This document shows, in pieces, positions 29,976 through 38,983 of a stretch of DNA of 64,000 bases. A program made the translations under genes and the position numbers. The stretch comes from Acidimicrobiia bacterium. Lineage in GTDB: Bacteria > Actinomycetota > Acidimicrobiia > Acidimicrobiales > Poriferisodalaceae. Each line of letters begins with the position of its first letter. Positions within the stretch are counted from its first letter, which is position 1. The stretch is taken from positions 41,798 through 105,797 of the forward strand of contig JAJEBN010000020.1 in the NCBI GenBank assembly GCA_022822525.1, written 5' to 3'. The notes beneath the pieces are model-generated. The model was not told where the DNA came from and did no database searches. It saw only the letters and a list, made by a program, of their open reading frames with translations.

Positions 29976-30827
29976 GTGAGCGGCGATACTTGCGCTGTGA
30001 CGTCGGTGCATCCCTTCCTGGACGAACCCGGGCCGGTGCCGATTGCCCATCGAGGCGGCAGCGCCGTGTGGCCGCAGAACACGATGGCCGCGTTCGAGGG
30101 CGCGCTGGGGCTCGGCTACCGCCACCTGGAGACCGACGTGCAGGCCACCTCCGACGGGGTGCTGGCAGTGTTCCATGACGACAATCTGGCGCCGGTCTCC
30201 GACAGCGACGGGCGGATCTCGGAGATGACCTGGAGCGAGGTGTCCCAGGCGCGCGTCGACGGAGAGCCGATCCCTCGCATCGAGGAACTGCTGGATGCAC
30301 TCGACGACGTGCGCATCAGCATCGATCCCAAGACCGATGCGGCGGTCGAGCCGCTCATCGAGGCACTGCGGCGGCCGGGCGTGCTCGAGCGGGTGTGCAT
30401 CGGCTCGTTCTCCGACGAACGCCTCGAACGCATCGACGAAGCGCACGGCGATGCGGTGTGTCTCAGCTTCAGCCCCCGGGAAATCGCTCGCCTCCGCATG
30501 ATGAGCCTCGCGGGACTGCCTGCGCAGCCCCGTCGCTCGACCCGATCAGGCTCGCCGAGCCGCATGCGGCGGGAGCGTCCATTCCGGGGTCGAGTCGCGT
30601 CGATCCCGCTCCGGCAGGGGCCGATCCCGCTCGCAACCCGCCGGCTGGTCGACTACGCGCACCGGGCCGGCCTTGCGGTGCATGTGTGGACCATCGACGA
30701 TCCTGCCGAGATGCACCGCCTGCTCGACATCAATGTCGACGGCATCATGACCGACGAGCCAACAGTCCTGCTGGAGGTCATGGCCGAGCGGGGCGCGTGG
30801 CCCCCGAGCGGCGAGGCCGGCACATGA
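29976..30827 (+). CDS. Glycerophosphodiester phosphodiesterase (possible double frameshift)
   Basis: A 283-residue GDPD TIM-barrel enzyme that hydrolyses glycerophosphodiesters to glycerol-3-phosphate and an alcohol. AHRGGSAVWPQNT (about 24-36), HLETDV for the metal-binding ExD, FHDDNL for the second catalytic His and VHVWTIDDPAEM at the C-terminus are clear. Residues about 182-205 are Arg/Ser-rich (QPRRSTRSGSPSRMRRERPF) and unlike the family. The neighbouring frame reads as a smoother peptide there (SLDPIRLAEPHAAGASIPG), suggesting two compensating indels. GTG at 29976 or 29997 could start it. Its stop overlaps the next ATG as ATGA. Confidence 0.85.
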   Translation: MSGDTCAVTSVHPFLDEPGPVPIAHRGGSAVWPQNTMAAFEGALGLGYRHLETDVQATSDGVLAVFHDDNLAPVSDSDGRISEMTWSEVSQARVDGEPIPRIEELLDALDDVRISIDPKTDAAVEPLIEALRRPGVLERVCIGSFSDERLERIDEAHGDAVCLSFSPREIARLRMMSLAGLPAQPRRSTRSGSPSRMRRERPFRGRVASIPLRQGPIPLATRRLVDYAHRAGLAVHVWTIDDPAEMHRLLDINVDGIMTDEPTVLLEVMAERGAWPPSGEAGT

Positions 30828-32230
30828 GCGCCGGCGTCGTCGATGCGGGGCTGATCGGCGAGCTGACGGGAATCGTCGGGGCGGCACACGTCCTGCACGA
30901 TCCGGAGATCACCGCCGGCTACGCAGTCGACTGGACCCGCCGTTTCGCTGGCGCAACACCGCTGGTGATTCGGCCCGGCGACACTGCCCAGACCGCCGCC
31001 GTGATGGGCGCGCTGGCGGGCGCCCACATCGCCGTGGTGCCGCAGGGCGGCAACACCGGCCTCGTCGGCGGCAGCGTGCCGCTCGCAGGCGAAGCGGTGC
31101 TGTCGATGCGGCGACTGAACGACTGCGAACCGACCGACGAACTCGCGTCGCAAGTGACGCTGGGCGCAGGCGTCACGCTGGGCGAGGCCCAAGCGCACGC
31201 CGCTGCGTCGGGGCTCAGCGTGGGAGTGGACCTCGCAGCGCGTGACTCGGCCACGATCGGCGGGATGGTCGCCACCAACGCGGGCGGCATCAACGTGTTG
31301 CGCTATGGCGCCATGCGAGCCCAGGTCGCGGGCATCGAAGCGGTGCTCGCCGACGGCACAGTCGTGAGCCACCTGGCGGGCCTCGAGAAGGACAACACCG
31401 GCTACGACCTCGGGAGCCTGCTGGCCGGCAGCGAAGGCACGCTTGGCATCATCACGCGCGTACGGCTGCGGCTGCACCCCACGCAACCCGAGCGCGCCAC
31501 CGCGTTGCTGGCGTTCGCGACGGCCGCCGATGCTGTCAGCGCAGCCGCAGCGCTGCGCCGCAGCGTCGCTTCGCTGCACGCGCTCGAAGCCGTCTTCGGG
31601 TCGGCCATGACGCTCGTCTCACGCCACCTCGGCGTCGTCCCACCCGTCGGCAGCATGGACCATGGCACCGGCGGTGGAGCGTGGCTGATCGCGGAAGCCG
31701 CGGCGCGCAGCGATCCCAGCGATGAGCTCGGCGCAGCCGTCGCAGCGCTCGACGATCTCGTCGTCGACGCGGCAGTCGCGCTCGATCCCGCGGCCCGCCA
31801 GCGGCTGTGGGCTTTCCGCGAGAACGTCACCGAGGCGATCTCAGCGGCCGGCATCCCCCACAAGCTCGACGTGACCTTGCCGGCAGCCCGTCTCGCCGAA
31901 TTCGTCGACGGCGTACCCGAGGTGGTCCGAGCCGCAGACCCAGCCGCCCAGCCGCTGCTGTTCGGCCACCTCGGCGACGGCAACGTGCACGTCAACGTGC
32001 TGGGACCCGGCGGAGCCGAACCGGCCGGCGAGGTAGATGAGGCGGTGCTGCGCTACGTCGCCGAGCTCGGCGGCAGCATCTCGGCCGAGCACGGCATCGG
32101 CACCGCCAAGCTGTCCCAACTGCATCTCAACCGCACCGAAGCCGAGCTTGCTGCCTTCAGCGCCATCAAGCGAGCGCTCGACCCGGCCGGACTGCTCAAC
32201 CCCAACGTCCTGCTGCCCCCGAACGCCTGA
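30824..32230 (+). CDS. FAD-binding 2-hydroxyacid dehydrogenase (GlcD/D2HGDH-like)
   Basis: A 468-residue PCMH-type flavoprotein distinct from the GlcD of the glcDEF unit. Landmarks are VVPQGGNTGLVGGSVP, ARDSATIGGMVATNAGGINVLRYG, LLAGSEGTLGIITRVRL, FGHLGDGNVHVNVLG and ISAEHGIGTAKLSQL. The pattern fits enzymes that oxidise D-2-hydroxyglutarate or D-lactate. ATG at 30824 overlaps the GDPD stop (ATGA), so the two are translationally coupled, an odd functional pair. A hairpin 14 bases after the stop may terminate the unit. Confidence 0.92.
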   Translation: MSAGVVDAGLIGELTGIVGAAHVLHDPEITAGYAVDWTRRFAGATPLVIRPGDTAQTAAVMGALAGAHIAVVPQGGNTGLVGGSVPLAGEAVLSMRRLNDCEPTDELASQVTLGAGVTLGEAQAHAAASGLSVGVDLAARDSATIGGMVATNAGGINVLRYGAMRAQVAGIEAVLADGTVVSHLAGLEKDNTGYDLGSLLAGSEGTLGIITRVRLRLHPTQPERATALLAFATAADAVSAAAALRRSVASLHALEAVFGSAMTLVSRHLGVVPPVGSMDHGTGGGAWLIAEAAARSDPSDELGAAVAALDDLVVDAAVALDPAARQRLWAFRENVTEAISAAGIPHKLDVTLPAARLAEFVDGVPEVVRAADPAAQPLLFGHLGDGNVHVNVLGPGGAEPAGEVDEAVLRYVAELGGSISAEHGIGTAKLSQLHLNRTEAELAAFSAIKRALDPAGLLNPNVLLPPNA

Positions 32231-32243
32231 GGACGCCGTTCAC

Positions 32244-32263
32244 GCTCTCGCACTGACGAGAGC
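32244..32263 (+). terminator. Hairpin, probable terminator of the GDPD-FAD unit
   Basis: GCTCTCG-6 nt-CGAGAGC, a perfect 7-bp stem starting 14 bases after the stop codon. A short A/G stretch, not a U-tract, follows. Confidence 0.5.
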
Positions 32264-32366
32264 AAGGCCTCACTCCACGCATCTCGCGAGCGCTTCGACG
32301 CCGCGGTGATGGGGCGCGCGACCTGCTCGTGCGCATAGCTCGCCGCTCGGGTCTACCGTTCGATCC

Positions 32367-33965
32367 ATGAGCCATTCCCGACCGCAGGTTCCGTTCGCGA
32401 CTCGCTACGCGCGCAGCGGCATGGTGTGCAGCGTCGATCACCTTGCGAGCGATGCCGGCGTGGCGTTGCTGCGAGCGGGTGGTTCAGCAGCAGATGCTGC
32501 TGTGGCGGCCTCGGCGGTGCTCGCGGTCACCACCCAGCACATGTGCGGCATGGGCGGCGATTTGTGGGCACTGGTCCACCACGCCGACGGCGAACCGCCC
32601 GCGGCGCTCAATGCGAGCGGCCGCGCCGGCAGCGGCGCCGACGCACCGGGGCTGCGCTCCGAGGGCCGAACCCGCATGCGATTCCGTTCCGACATTCGCA
32701 GCGTCCCGATTCCGGGATGTGTCGACGGATGGCTGGCGCTGCACGGACGGTTCGGGCGTGCACCGCTGGCCGAGGTATTCGCTCCCGCCATCGATCTCGC
32801 GAGCGACGGGTTCCCGCTCTCACCCCATGGCGCTGCCGCCGTGGCGTTGCTCGAAGGAACCGCCAACTCCGGGGACTACCCGGCGGGCAGCCGGCCAGGT
32901 GATCTCATCCGCCGGCCTGGCGTCGCCATCGCATTGCGCGAGATCGTCGAGGGGGGCCGTGAGGCCTACTACGAAGGCGACTTCGGCAGCGACCTCATCG
33001 AACTGGGACGCGGCGAGTACACGGAGGCCGATCTGGCACGCTCCCAAGCGGACTGGGTGACCCCGCTGTGCTCCGTGGCCTGGGATCACGCGATCTGGAC
33101 AGTTCCCCCCAACTCGCAGGGCTACCTGACCTTGGCCGGTGCATGGATTGCCGACGGGCTGGACTTGCCGTCGGATCCCGACGAGCCGTTGTTCGCCCAC
33201 CTGCTGGCCGAGGCCGCGAAGCAAGCCGGGTGGGACCGGCCCGAGGTCCTCTCCGACAGCGCCGACGGTGACGCGCTGATCTCTCCCAGCCGGCTTGCCC
33301 CACGCCGGTCGGCAATCTCGCCGGATGCAGCCTCACCGCTCGGCGCAGGGACCGGCACCGGCGACACGATGTATCTCGCAGCGGTCGACGCCGACCGCAT
33401 GGGCGTCTCGTTCATCCAATCGAACGCGTCGGGCTGGGGCGCAGGGCTGTGGACGCCGACACACCGCATCAGCCTGCACAACCGCGGCATCGGATTCAGC
33501 CTCGACGACGGTCACCCGGCCGAATACAGACCTGGGCACCGGCCGCCTCACACGCTCGCACCGGCGCTCGTGCAGCACACTGACGGCTCACTGCGCGCGG
33601 TCGTGGGGACGATGGGCGGCGATGCCCAGCCGCAGGTGCTGCTGCAGGTGCTGGCCCGCGCCTTGCGCTGCGGTCAAGCACCTGCACAGGCCATCGGTGC
33701 AGGCCGCTGGCGCTGGGGAGCGGCTGCCGGAACCGGCTTCGACACCTGGGCTGACCCCGCGAACTTGCAGCTCCGCATCGAAGGACACGCAGCGTGGGCA
33801 ACCACCGGCGGGCTTGCCGACCTCGAGCAGCGAGGCCACCATGTCGGCGCCGATGCCCCGCACGACAGCGCCTTCGGGCATGCGCACCTCATCGAGATCC
33901 GAGACGAGGTGCTCGCCGGAGCCGCCGATCCTCGAGCGCTCACCGGCTCAGCGGCCGGCTACTGA
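32367..33965 (+). CDS. ggt: Gamma-glutamyltransferase family protein
   Basis: A 532-residue Ntn-hydrolase precursor related to gamma-glutamyltransferase and cephalosporin acylase, which cleaves or transfers gamma-glutamyl groups. The N-terminal segment VDHLASDAGVALLRAGGSAADAAVAAS and the CGMGGDLWALV motif are typical. Autocleavage would expose T334 in TGTGDTMYLAAVD, leaving small-subunit motifs FIQSNASGWGAG, PPHTLAPALV and GTMGGDAQPQ. There is no obvious signal peptide, unlike periplasmic Ggt, so it may be cytosolic and could act on another amide. Convergent with the GGDEF-like gene, overlapping its 3' end by 7 bases. Confidence 0.88.
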   Translation: MSHSRPQVPFATRYARSGMVCSVDHLASDAGVALLRAGGSAADAAVAASAVLAVTTQHMCGMGGDLWALVHHADGEPPAALNASGRAGSGADAPGLRSEGRTRMRFRSDIRSVPIPGCVDGWLALHGRFGRAPLAEVFAPAIDLASDGFPLSPHGAAAVALLEGTANSGDYPAGSRPGDLIRRPGVAIALREIVEGGREAYYEGDFGSDLIELGRGEYTEADLARSQADWVTPLCSVAWDHAIWTVPPNSQGYLTLAGAWIADGLDLPSDPDEPLFAHLLAEAAKQAGWDRPEVLSDSADGDALISPSRLAPRRSAISPDAASPLGAGTGTGDTMYLAAVDADRMGVSFIQSNASGWGAGLWTPTHRISLHNRGIGFSLDDGHPAEYRPGHRPPHTLAPALVQHTDGSLRAVVGTMGGDAQPQVLLQVLARALRCGQAPAQAIGAGRWRWGAAAGTGFDTWADPANLQLRIEGHAAWATTGGLADLEQRGHHVGADAPHDSAFGHAHLIEIRDEVLAGAADPRALTGSAAGY

Positions 33966-34480
33966 GCCCCGGAGTCGGCCACCTCGAGCCGGGACGGACC
34001 GAGCGAGCGGGCCACGAACAGCGCCGCGTACGCGCGGTCGCGCAAGTCGGCTGCCTCAAGAGCGTGCGTCGGGTAGCTCGCGACGCCCATCGAAAGCGTC
34101 ACGCCGGTGTGGTACGAACGGGCGGCCACCTCGCGACGCACCCGGTCGGCAGCCCACACGGCGCCGCTGTGAGGCGTGTCGTCCAGGATCGCGGCCAGGA
34201 TGCCGTCGGTCAACTGGCAGACACTGTCGGACTCGCGCAGCGTGCCTCGAACCAGCCGCGCTGCAAGCCGCTGTGCGACACGTGCCTGAGTGCCGCTGAG
34301 CTGGGGCCAACCGTCCACCTCGAAGAGAATGACCGAGAGCGGCTGCAGGGCCCGGCGCGCCAGTGCCAGCTTGCGGTCCAGCAGGATCGCGAAAACGCGC
34401 ACGTCGGGCAGCCCAGTAACCGGGTCAAGCACAGAGTCGAGCACGCCGGGGGTTTCGCCCCCGGCGCCATGGCGAGCCAT
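33959..34480 (-). CDS. Degenerate GGDEF-domain protein
   Basis: A 173-residue protein consisting almost only of a diguanylate cyclase fold: LDPVTGLPDVRVFAILLD at about 18-35, LSVILFEVDGW, RESDSVCQL, and a closing VTLSMGVASYPTH. The signature loop that should read RLGGDEF reads QLTDGIL, and the I-site RxxD is not evident, so it should neither make nor bind c-di-GMP by the usual residues. It may act as a scaffold or protein-interaction domain. ATG at 34480 is chosen; no membrane segment precedes it. Confidence 0.78.
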   Translation of the reverse strand: MARHGAGGETPGVLDSVLDPVTGLPDVRVFAILLDRKLALARRALQPLSVILFEVDGWPQLSGTQARVAQRLAARLVRGTLRESDSVCQLTDGILAAILDDTPHSGAVWAADRVRREVAARSYHTGVTLSMGVASYPTHALEAADLRDRAYAALFVARSLGPSRLEVADSGAQ

Positions 34481-34615
34481 GACGAGCCAGAGTGCCACTA
34501 TCGCGCGCTTTGCACAATCCCGAGCTGGGATTTGGCGCACGCCGAGATTCGAGAACGCGGACGGCTTTGTGCGCCGCACCGCGTCCGATGTGCAGCCCCG
34601 CACTAGCGTCGGCGC

Positions 34616-35464
34616 ATGCGCATCGCACGACATCTTGTGGACGGGCGGCCCGCTCTGGCCGTCGTGACCGACGAAGGCATCGCGACACTGCAGTGCGACC
34701 ACACCGATCTGCCGTCGCTGCTCGACGCATGCGACGGCGACGTGGCGGCCGCTGTCGAGAGCATCGAGACAGGACCCGTGACGGCTCTCGAAGAGGCGGA
34801 CCTGCTCTCGCCGGTCGGCCGACCGCCTGCGATTCTCGCCGTCGGGCTCAACTACGGCGCGCACGCCGCCGAGAGCGGCCGGGAGCCGCCCAAGGTGCCG
34901 ATCATCTTCAACAAGCATCACAACTGCATCATCGGACCCGGCGACCCGATCCATCTGCCTGCCGCGGCACCGGAGATGGTCGACTACGAAGGCGAGCTGG
35001 CGGTCGTCATCGGCCGCACGGCGAGAGCTGTGTCGGCGGCCGAGGCTCCCGACTACATCGCTGGCTACACGATCATGAACGACGTCAGCGTGCGGGACTG
35101 GCAGCGGGCGAGCCCGACCATGACCATGGGCAAGTCATGGGACACCCATGGGCCGTGCGGACCATGGATCGTGACCAGTGACGAGCTCGACCCGCACTCC
35201 TGCGGTCTGGTCACCGAGGTGAGCGGTGAGGTGCGCCAGGATGCCAGCACCAACGACCTGATCTTCGACTGCTACACGCTCGTCGAGCATCTGTCGACCG
35301 CGTTCACGCTGGATCCCGGCACGATCATCAGCACCGGAACCCCCGAAGGCGTCGGCCTCTTCTACGATCCGCCGCGCCTGCTGCGCGACGGCGACGACGT
35401 CTCGATCACCATCGAGGGCATCGGGACGCTCACGAACCCGGTGATCGCGGAGCCGTCCGCCTAG
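34616..35464 (+). CDS. Fumarylacetoacetate hydrolase family protein
   Basis: A 282-residue FAH-fold enzyme. The metal site is set by EMVDYEGELAVVIG (E125 and E127) and NDVSVRDWQ about 30 residues later. AVGLNYGAHAAESG and the C-terminal GTIISTGTPEGVG are also conserved. Family members hydrolyse or decarboxylate acylpyruvates, oxaloacetate and ring-cleavage products of aromatics; the substrate is not resolved. It starts 136 bases from the divergent GGDEF-like gene and lies 11 bases before the glycosylase gene, possibly co-transcribed. Confidence 0.92.
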   Translation: MRIARHLVDGRPALAVVTDEGIATLQCDHTDLPSLLDACDGDVAAAVESIETGPVTALEEADLLSPVGRPPAILAVGLNYGAHAAESGREPPKVPIIFNKHHNCIIGPGDPIHLPAAAPEMVDYEGELAVVIGRTARAVSAAEAPDYIAGYTIMNDVSVRDWQRASPTMTMGKSWDTHGPCGPWIVTSDELDPHSCGLVTEVSGEVRQDASTNDLIFDCYTLVEHLSTAFTLDPGTIISTGTPEGVGLFYDPPRLLRDGDDVSITIEGIGTLTNPVIAEPSA

Positions 35465-35475
35465 GCCATGCTCTG

Positions 35476-36423
35476 ATGCGAACCGGGCCCGGGTCGGCAT
35501 CGACGGCGAGCACCCGGTCGCCCGATCTGCGGCAGCGCTTCGAGTTCGACTACCCGCTGGACGCCGGCAGGTCGCTCGGCCGAGCCGGCGGCAAGGGAAC
35601 GCTGGGTCCGGTGCTGTATTCCGGCCCCCACATCTGGCGCGCCCAGGACACGCCTTCGGGCGAGGCCACGCTGCGCATCACCCGCGATGGGCACAACGCC
35701 GAGGTGATCGGCTGGGGACCCGGCGCATCAGCGGCTGCGGCGGGCGTGCCTGCGCTGCTCGGCAGCAGAGACGAACCCGCAGCGCTCGTCCCCCACGACG
35801 CCGTCGTGGCCGGGTGGGTGCGTCGCTGGCCGGCGCGCAGGCTGACTGCCACCGGCACGATCTGGGAGCACGTGGTCCCCACCGTGTGCGGCCAGAAGGT
35901 GCCGGGACTGAACGCCAGGCACTCCTGGCAGGGCATCCTGCGGCGCTGGGGTCGCAGGCCGCCCGGTCCAGCGCCCGATGCGCTACGGCTGCCGCCGGCG
36001 GCCGAGCTCATGGCTTCGCTGGCGTATCACGAGTTTCACCGCTTCGATGTCGAGCGCCGCCGCGCCGAGGCAATCATCGCGTTCGCCCGCCGCGCCTCGA
36101 CGCTGGAAGGCGCGGCCCGGGTCGCGCCGCAAGCGGCTCGCGAGCGCCTGCAGGCCGTCCGGGGCATCGGTCCGTGGACCGCGTCGATCATCGTGCTGCT
36201 CTGTCACGGCGATCCCGACTCGGTCATCGTCGGCGACTACCAGATCCCCAGCTACGTCACGTGGCACCTCGCCGGCGAACGACGGGGAGACGACGACCGG
36301 ATGCTGGAACTGCTCGAGCCCTACCGCGGTCAGCGGGCCCGGGTGCAGGCACTGGCCAAGTCGGCCGGGGCGCCGCCTCGCCACGGTCCGCGCATGGCCC
36401 TGCAAGACCTCCAGCACCGCTAA
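35476..36423 (+). CDS. DNA-3-methyladenine glycosylase II-like protein (HhH-GPD)
   Basis: A 315-residue base-excision repair glycosylase that removes alkylated purines. A helix-hairpin-helix, LQAVRGIGPWTASIIVLL (about 228-245), leads into the catalytic Asp of IVGDYQIPSY at D254. The N-terminal region, about residues 15-125, resembles the AlkA-type beta domain, with VVPTVCGQKVPG joining the two. An Arg/Gly-rich tail follows. The start at 35476 is the first ATG after the FAH stop. Confidence 0.9.
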   Translation: MRTGPGSASTASTRSPDLRQRFEFDYPLDAGRSLGRAGGKGTLGPVLYSGPHIWRAQDTPSGEATLRITRDGHNAEVIGWGPGASAAAAGVPALLGSRDEPAALVPHDAVVAGWVRRWPARRLTATGTIWEHVVPTVCGQKVPGLNARHSWQGILRRWGRRPPGPAPDALRLPPAAELMASLAYHEFHRFDVERRRAEAIIAFARRASTLEGAARVAPQAARERLQAVRGIGPWTASIIVLLCHGDPDSVIVGDYQIPSYVTWHLAGERRGDDDRMLELLEPYRGQRARVQALAKSAGAPPRHGPRMALQDLQHR

Positions 36424-36436
36424 CGCAACACGCTGT

Positions 36437-38212
36437 CTATGGCAGCAACGCCTCGGGAATCTCGACGATCTTGGCCCGCAGGTACTCTCCCAGCGCCTTG
36501 GCTTGGGGATCCTGGCGCGTCGACGCTGCCACGCCTTCCTCAAGCAGGCCATGGAAGATGAAGTTGAGGCTCCAGATGTTGGGCAGGTCGTAGCGATCCA
36601 CCCTGTGCTCGGCTGCTTCGGGCATCAGCTCCGCGAGACGTCTCACGGTGAGGAAATCGGACAGCCACCAGTAGGCCTCAGCCGATCGGGCGAAGATGCC
36701 GAGGTTCGCGTTCGGACCCTTGTCGCCCGACCGGGTGCCGAAGAGCGTGCCCAGCGGAACAGCTCTCGTCGGCCCGCTCGGCGGTTCGATCCGATCAGGC
36801 ATCGCCGCATCGACGCTCCCGAAGGGAACCTCTGGCGGTGTGCTGTCGACCACGGTGCGCCGGCCGTCCACCACGACATTCATCGGCACGACATCGGCAT
36901 CGACCAGCGCCGGCCAGTACACGCCGAACGGCTGACCCGGACCCGGACCCCCGCCGGTACCGAACATTCCCGGAATGGAGCACAGACCGATTTCTGTTCC
37001 CGCGTTGGAGAACGCCCGACCGACCTTGCGCTCGTCAGGATCCTTCACGATGATCTTGTAAACGGCAACTGCCTCCTCGTTGGTGGCCGGATCGGCCTTG
37101 TGCGTCGGCAGGAACTTGCGCACCACGGTCTCGTAGTCGTCGGGGCCGTACGGGCATGCGTGCCAGAACTGCCGCTCGATCAGCTCGGCTTTGGCCTCGA
37201 TGTCGAGTCCGGTCAGCCCGATCGAGATCTGGTTGCGGTACCCGCCTTGGTAGTTCATCGCCACCTTGAGCGTGGGCGGCGCCGGCTCCCCCCGAACGCC
37301 GCTGATCCGCACGCGGTCCGGTCCGACCTGGGACAGCTCGATGGTGTCGAAACGGCTCACCACGTCAGGGTTGAGGTATCGCTCGCTCTGGATCTCATAG
37401 AGGAGCTGCGAGGTGACGGTGCCGACCGATACCTCCCCGCCGGTGCCCGCGTGCTTGCCGATCACGCTCGAGCCGTCTGCTGCGACCTCGGCCCAGGGAA
37501 ATCCCGGATAGGTCATGTCGTCTATCTCGGTGAAGAAGCTGTAGTTGCCGCCGGTGGCCTGCCCGCCGCACTCGATGACATGACCCGCGACGATCGCCCC
37601 GGCCAGCGCATCCCAGTCATCGCGAGTCCAGCCGTGATGCCACGCGGCGGGCCCTGCAACGACCGCTGCGTCGGTCGCACGTCCGGTGATGACGATGTCG
37701 GCGCCCTGGTTGAGCGCCTCGACGATCCCCCAGCAGCCGATGTAGGCATTCGCCGTCACGATGCGGTCGGCCAGATCTCCAAGCGGCTGGCCGGTGTCGA
37801 GATGTGCGAAGTCACTGCCCGATTCGATCAATTCGCCGAGCCGGTCTGTCAGATCGTCACCGTCCACGTAGGCGATCGACGGGCTCAGGCCCAGCCGGCC
37901 GGCGACCTCGGCCACTGCGTCGGCGCATCCCGCCGGATTGAGACCACCGGCGTTGGACACCACCTTGATGCCCTGATCCAAGCAGGTGCCCATCACCTCC
38001 TCCATCTGCGTGACGAACGTGCGGGCGTAACCCGCACCGGGCCGCTTCGCGGCAATTCGCGACAGGATCAGCATCGTCAGCTCGGCGAGCCAGTCGCCCG
38101 TCAGGGCATCGATCGCGCCGCCGGAGACCATCTCGCGGGCGGCGGACAGCCGGTCCCCGAAGAACCCGCTGCAGTTGGCGATCCGGAGAGGCGGTGCGGT
38201 CGTCGTGCTCAT
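36437..38212 (-). CDS. Acyclic terpene utilisation AtuA-like protein (DUF1446)
   Basis: A 591-residue protein of the AtuA/DUF1446 family. Early segments match: IANCSGFFGDRLSAAREMV, VVSNAGGLNPAGCADAVAEVA (about 97-117), GCWGIVEALNQGADIVITGRATDAA and ECGGQATGGNYSFF. A C-terminal swivelling region ends with RSGDKGPNANLGIFAR, as in long family members. In Pseudomonas AtuA is needed for citronellol/geraniol degradation, but its reaction is not settled. No other atu genes (AtuC/AtuF carboxylase, AtuE) are nearby, so terpene use is only suggested. Start ATG at 38212 (MSTTTAPP), 81 bases from a divergent hydrolase gene. Confidence 0.88.
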   Translation of the reverse strand: MSTTTAPPLRIANCSGFFGDRLSAAREMVSGGAIDALTGDWLAELTMLILSRIAAKRPGAGYARTFVTQMEEVMGTCLDQGIKVVSNAGGLNPAGCADAVAEVAGRLGLSPSIAYVDGDDLTDRLGELIESGSDFAHLDTGQPLGDLADRIVTANAYIGCWGIVEALNQGADIVITGRATDAAVVAGPAAWHHGWTRDDWDALAGAIVAGHVIECGGQATGGNYSFFTEIDDMTYPGFPWAEVAADGSSVIGKHAGTGGEVSVGTVTSQLLYEIQSERYLNPDVVSRFDTIELSQVGPDRVRISGVRGEPAPPTLKVAMNYQGGYRNQISIGLTGLDIEAKAELIERQFWHACPYGPDDYETVVRKFLPTHKADPATNEEAVAVYKIIVKDPDERKVGRAFSNAGTEIGLCSIPGMFGTGGGPGPGQPFGVYWPALVDADVVPMNVVVDGRRTVVDSTPPEVPFGSVDAAMPDRIEPPSGPTRAVPLGTLFGTRSGDKGPNANLGIFARSAEAYWWLSDFLTVRRLAELMPEAAEHRVDRYDLPNIWSLNFIFHGLLEEGVAASTRQDPQAKALGEYLRAKIVEIPEALLP

Positions 38213-38293
38213 GTTTCGTGCTCGCCTTTTCTCGGGCATGGGTGCTCAGTGCTCCGATGCAGGGTATGTCACGGCTCTGCCAGACTTCCCGCC

Positions 38294-38983
38294 ATGGCGA
38301 ACCCTGTGCTCTTGCTTCACGGCTTCACCGGCTCGGTCGCGAGCACGTGGCAGCCCACCGGCATCATGGACCTGCTGGCCGACGGCGGCCGCGAGGTCAT
38401 CGCGTGGGATCTGCCGGGTCATGGCTCGGCACCCAAGTCTCACGATCCCGCCGACTATGCCGACATGGAAGCCGCTCTGGTCGAGCGGCTGGCAGCCGAA
38501 GTCGGCGAGGCGACGGTCGACGGTGTCGGCTTCTCGATGGGGTCGCGCACGCTGTTGGTCATGGCCTCGATGGCACCCGAGCGATTCGGGCGACTGGTGG
38601 TGTCGGGAGTCGGCCGCAATTTGTTCGAGCGCGATGACGAGCAGGCCGAACGCATCGCCCGGGGAGTCTCGGGCGACGCCCCCGCCGATGACGTCCACGC
38701 GCAGACGTTCGCCCGCTACGCAGCCGAGCCTGATCAAGACGGACTCGCACTCGCTGCGTTCATGCGGCGCGCGCATGCGCCGCTGGGCTCAGCCCAGTTT
38801 GCGCGCATCACTCATCCGGTGCGGGTTGTTCTGGGAACCGAGGACTTCGCCGGTCCGGCCGACCCGCTGCTCGAAGCGCTGGCCGAACCTACCTTCACCG
38901 AGCTTCGCGGCTGCGACCATTTCGCGACACCGAAGAACTTCGGCTTCATCGACGCCGTGATGGAACACCTCGAGGTGTTCTGA
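38294..38983 (+). CDS. Alpha/beta hydrolase
   Basis: A small 229-residue alpha/beta hydrolase without a lid-rich cap. PVLLLHGFTGS holds the oxyanion His-Gly, GVGFSMGSRT the nucleophile Ser at S81, VVLGTEDF the acidic residue region, and LRGCDHFATPKN the catalytic His about 15 residues from the C-terminus. Start ATG at 38294. Its last 38 bases overlap the convergent DUF4031 gene. Substrate unknown. Confidence 0.87.
   Translation: MANPVLLLHGFTGSVASTWQPTGIMDLLADGGREVIAWDLPGHGSAPKSHDPADYADMEAALVERLAAEVGEATVDGVGFSMGSRTLLVMASMAPERFGRLVVSGVGRNLFERDDEQAERIARGVSGDAPADDVHAQTFARYAAEPDQDGLALAAFMRRAHAPLGSAQFARITHPVRVVLGTEDFAGPADPLLEALAEPTFTELRGCDHFATPKNFGFIDAVMEHLEVF

Noticed and set aside
29976..30827. 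Loss of GDPD activity because PENT reads PQNT
   Set aside because: The metal ligands (ExD) and both catalytic histidines are present; that Glu is not, to my knowledge, a metal ligand, so activity is likely retained.
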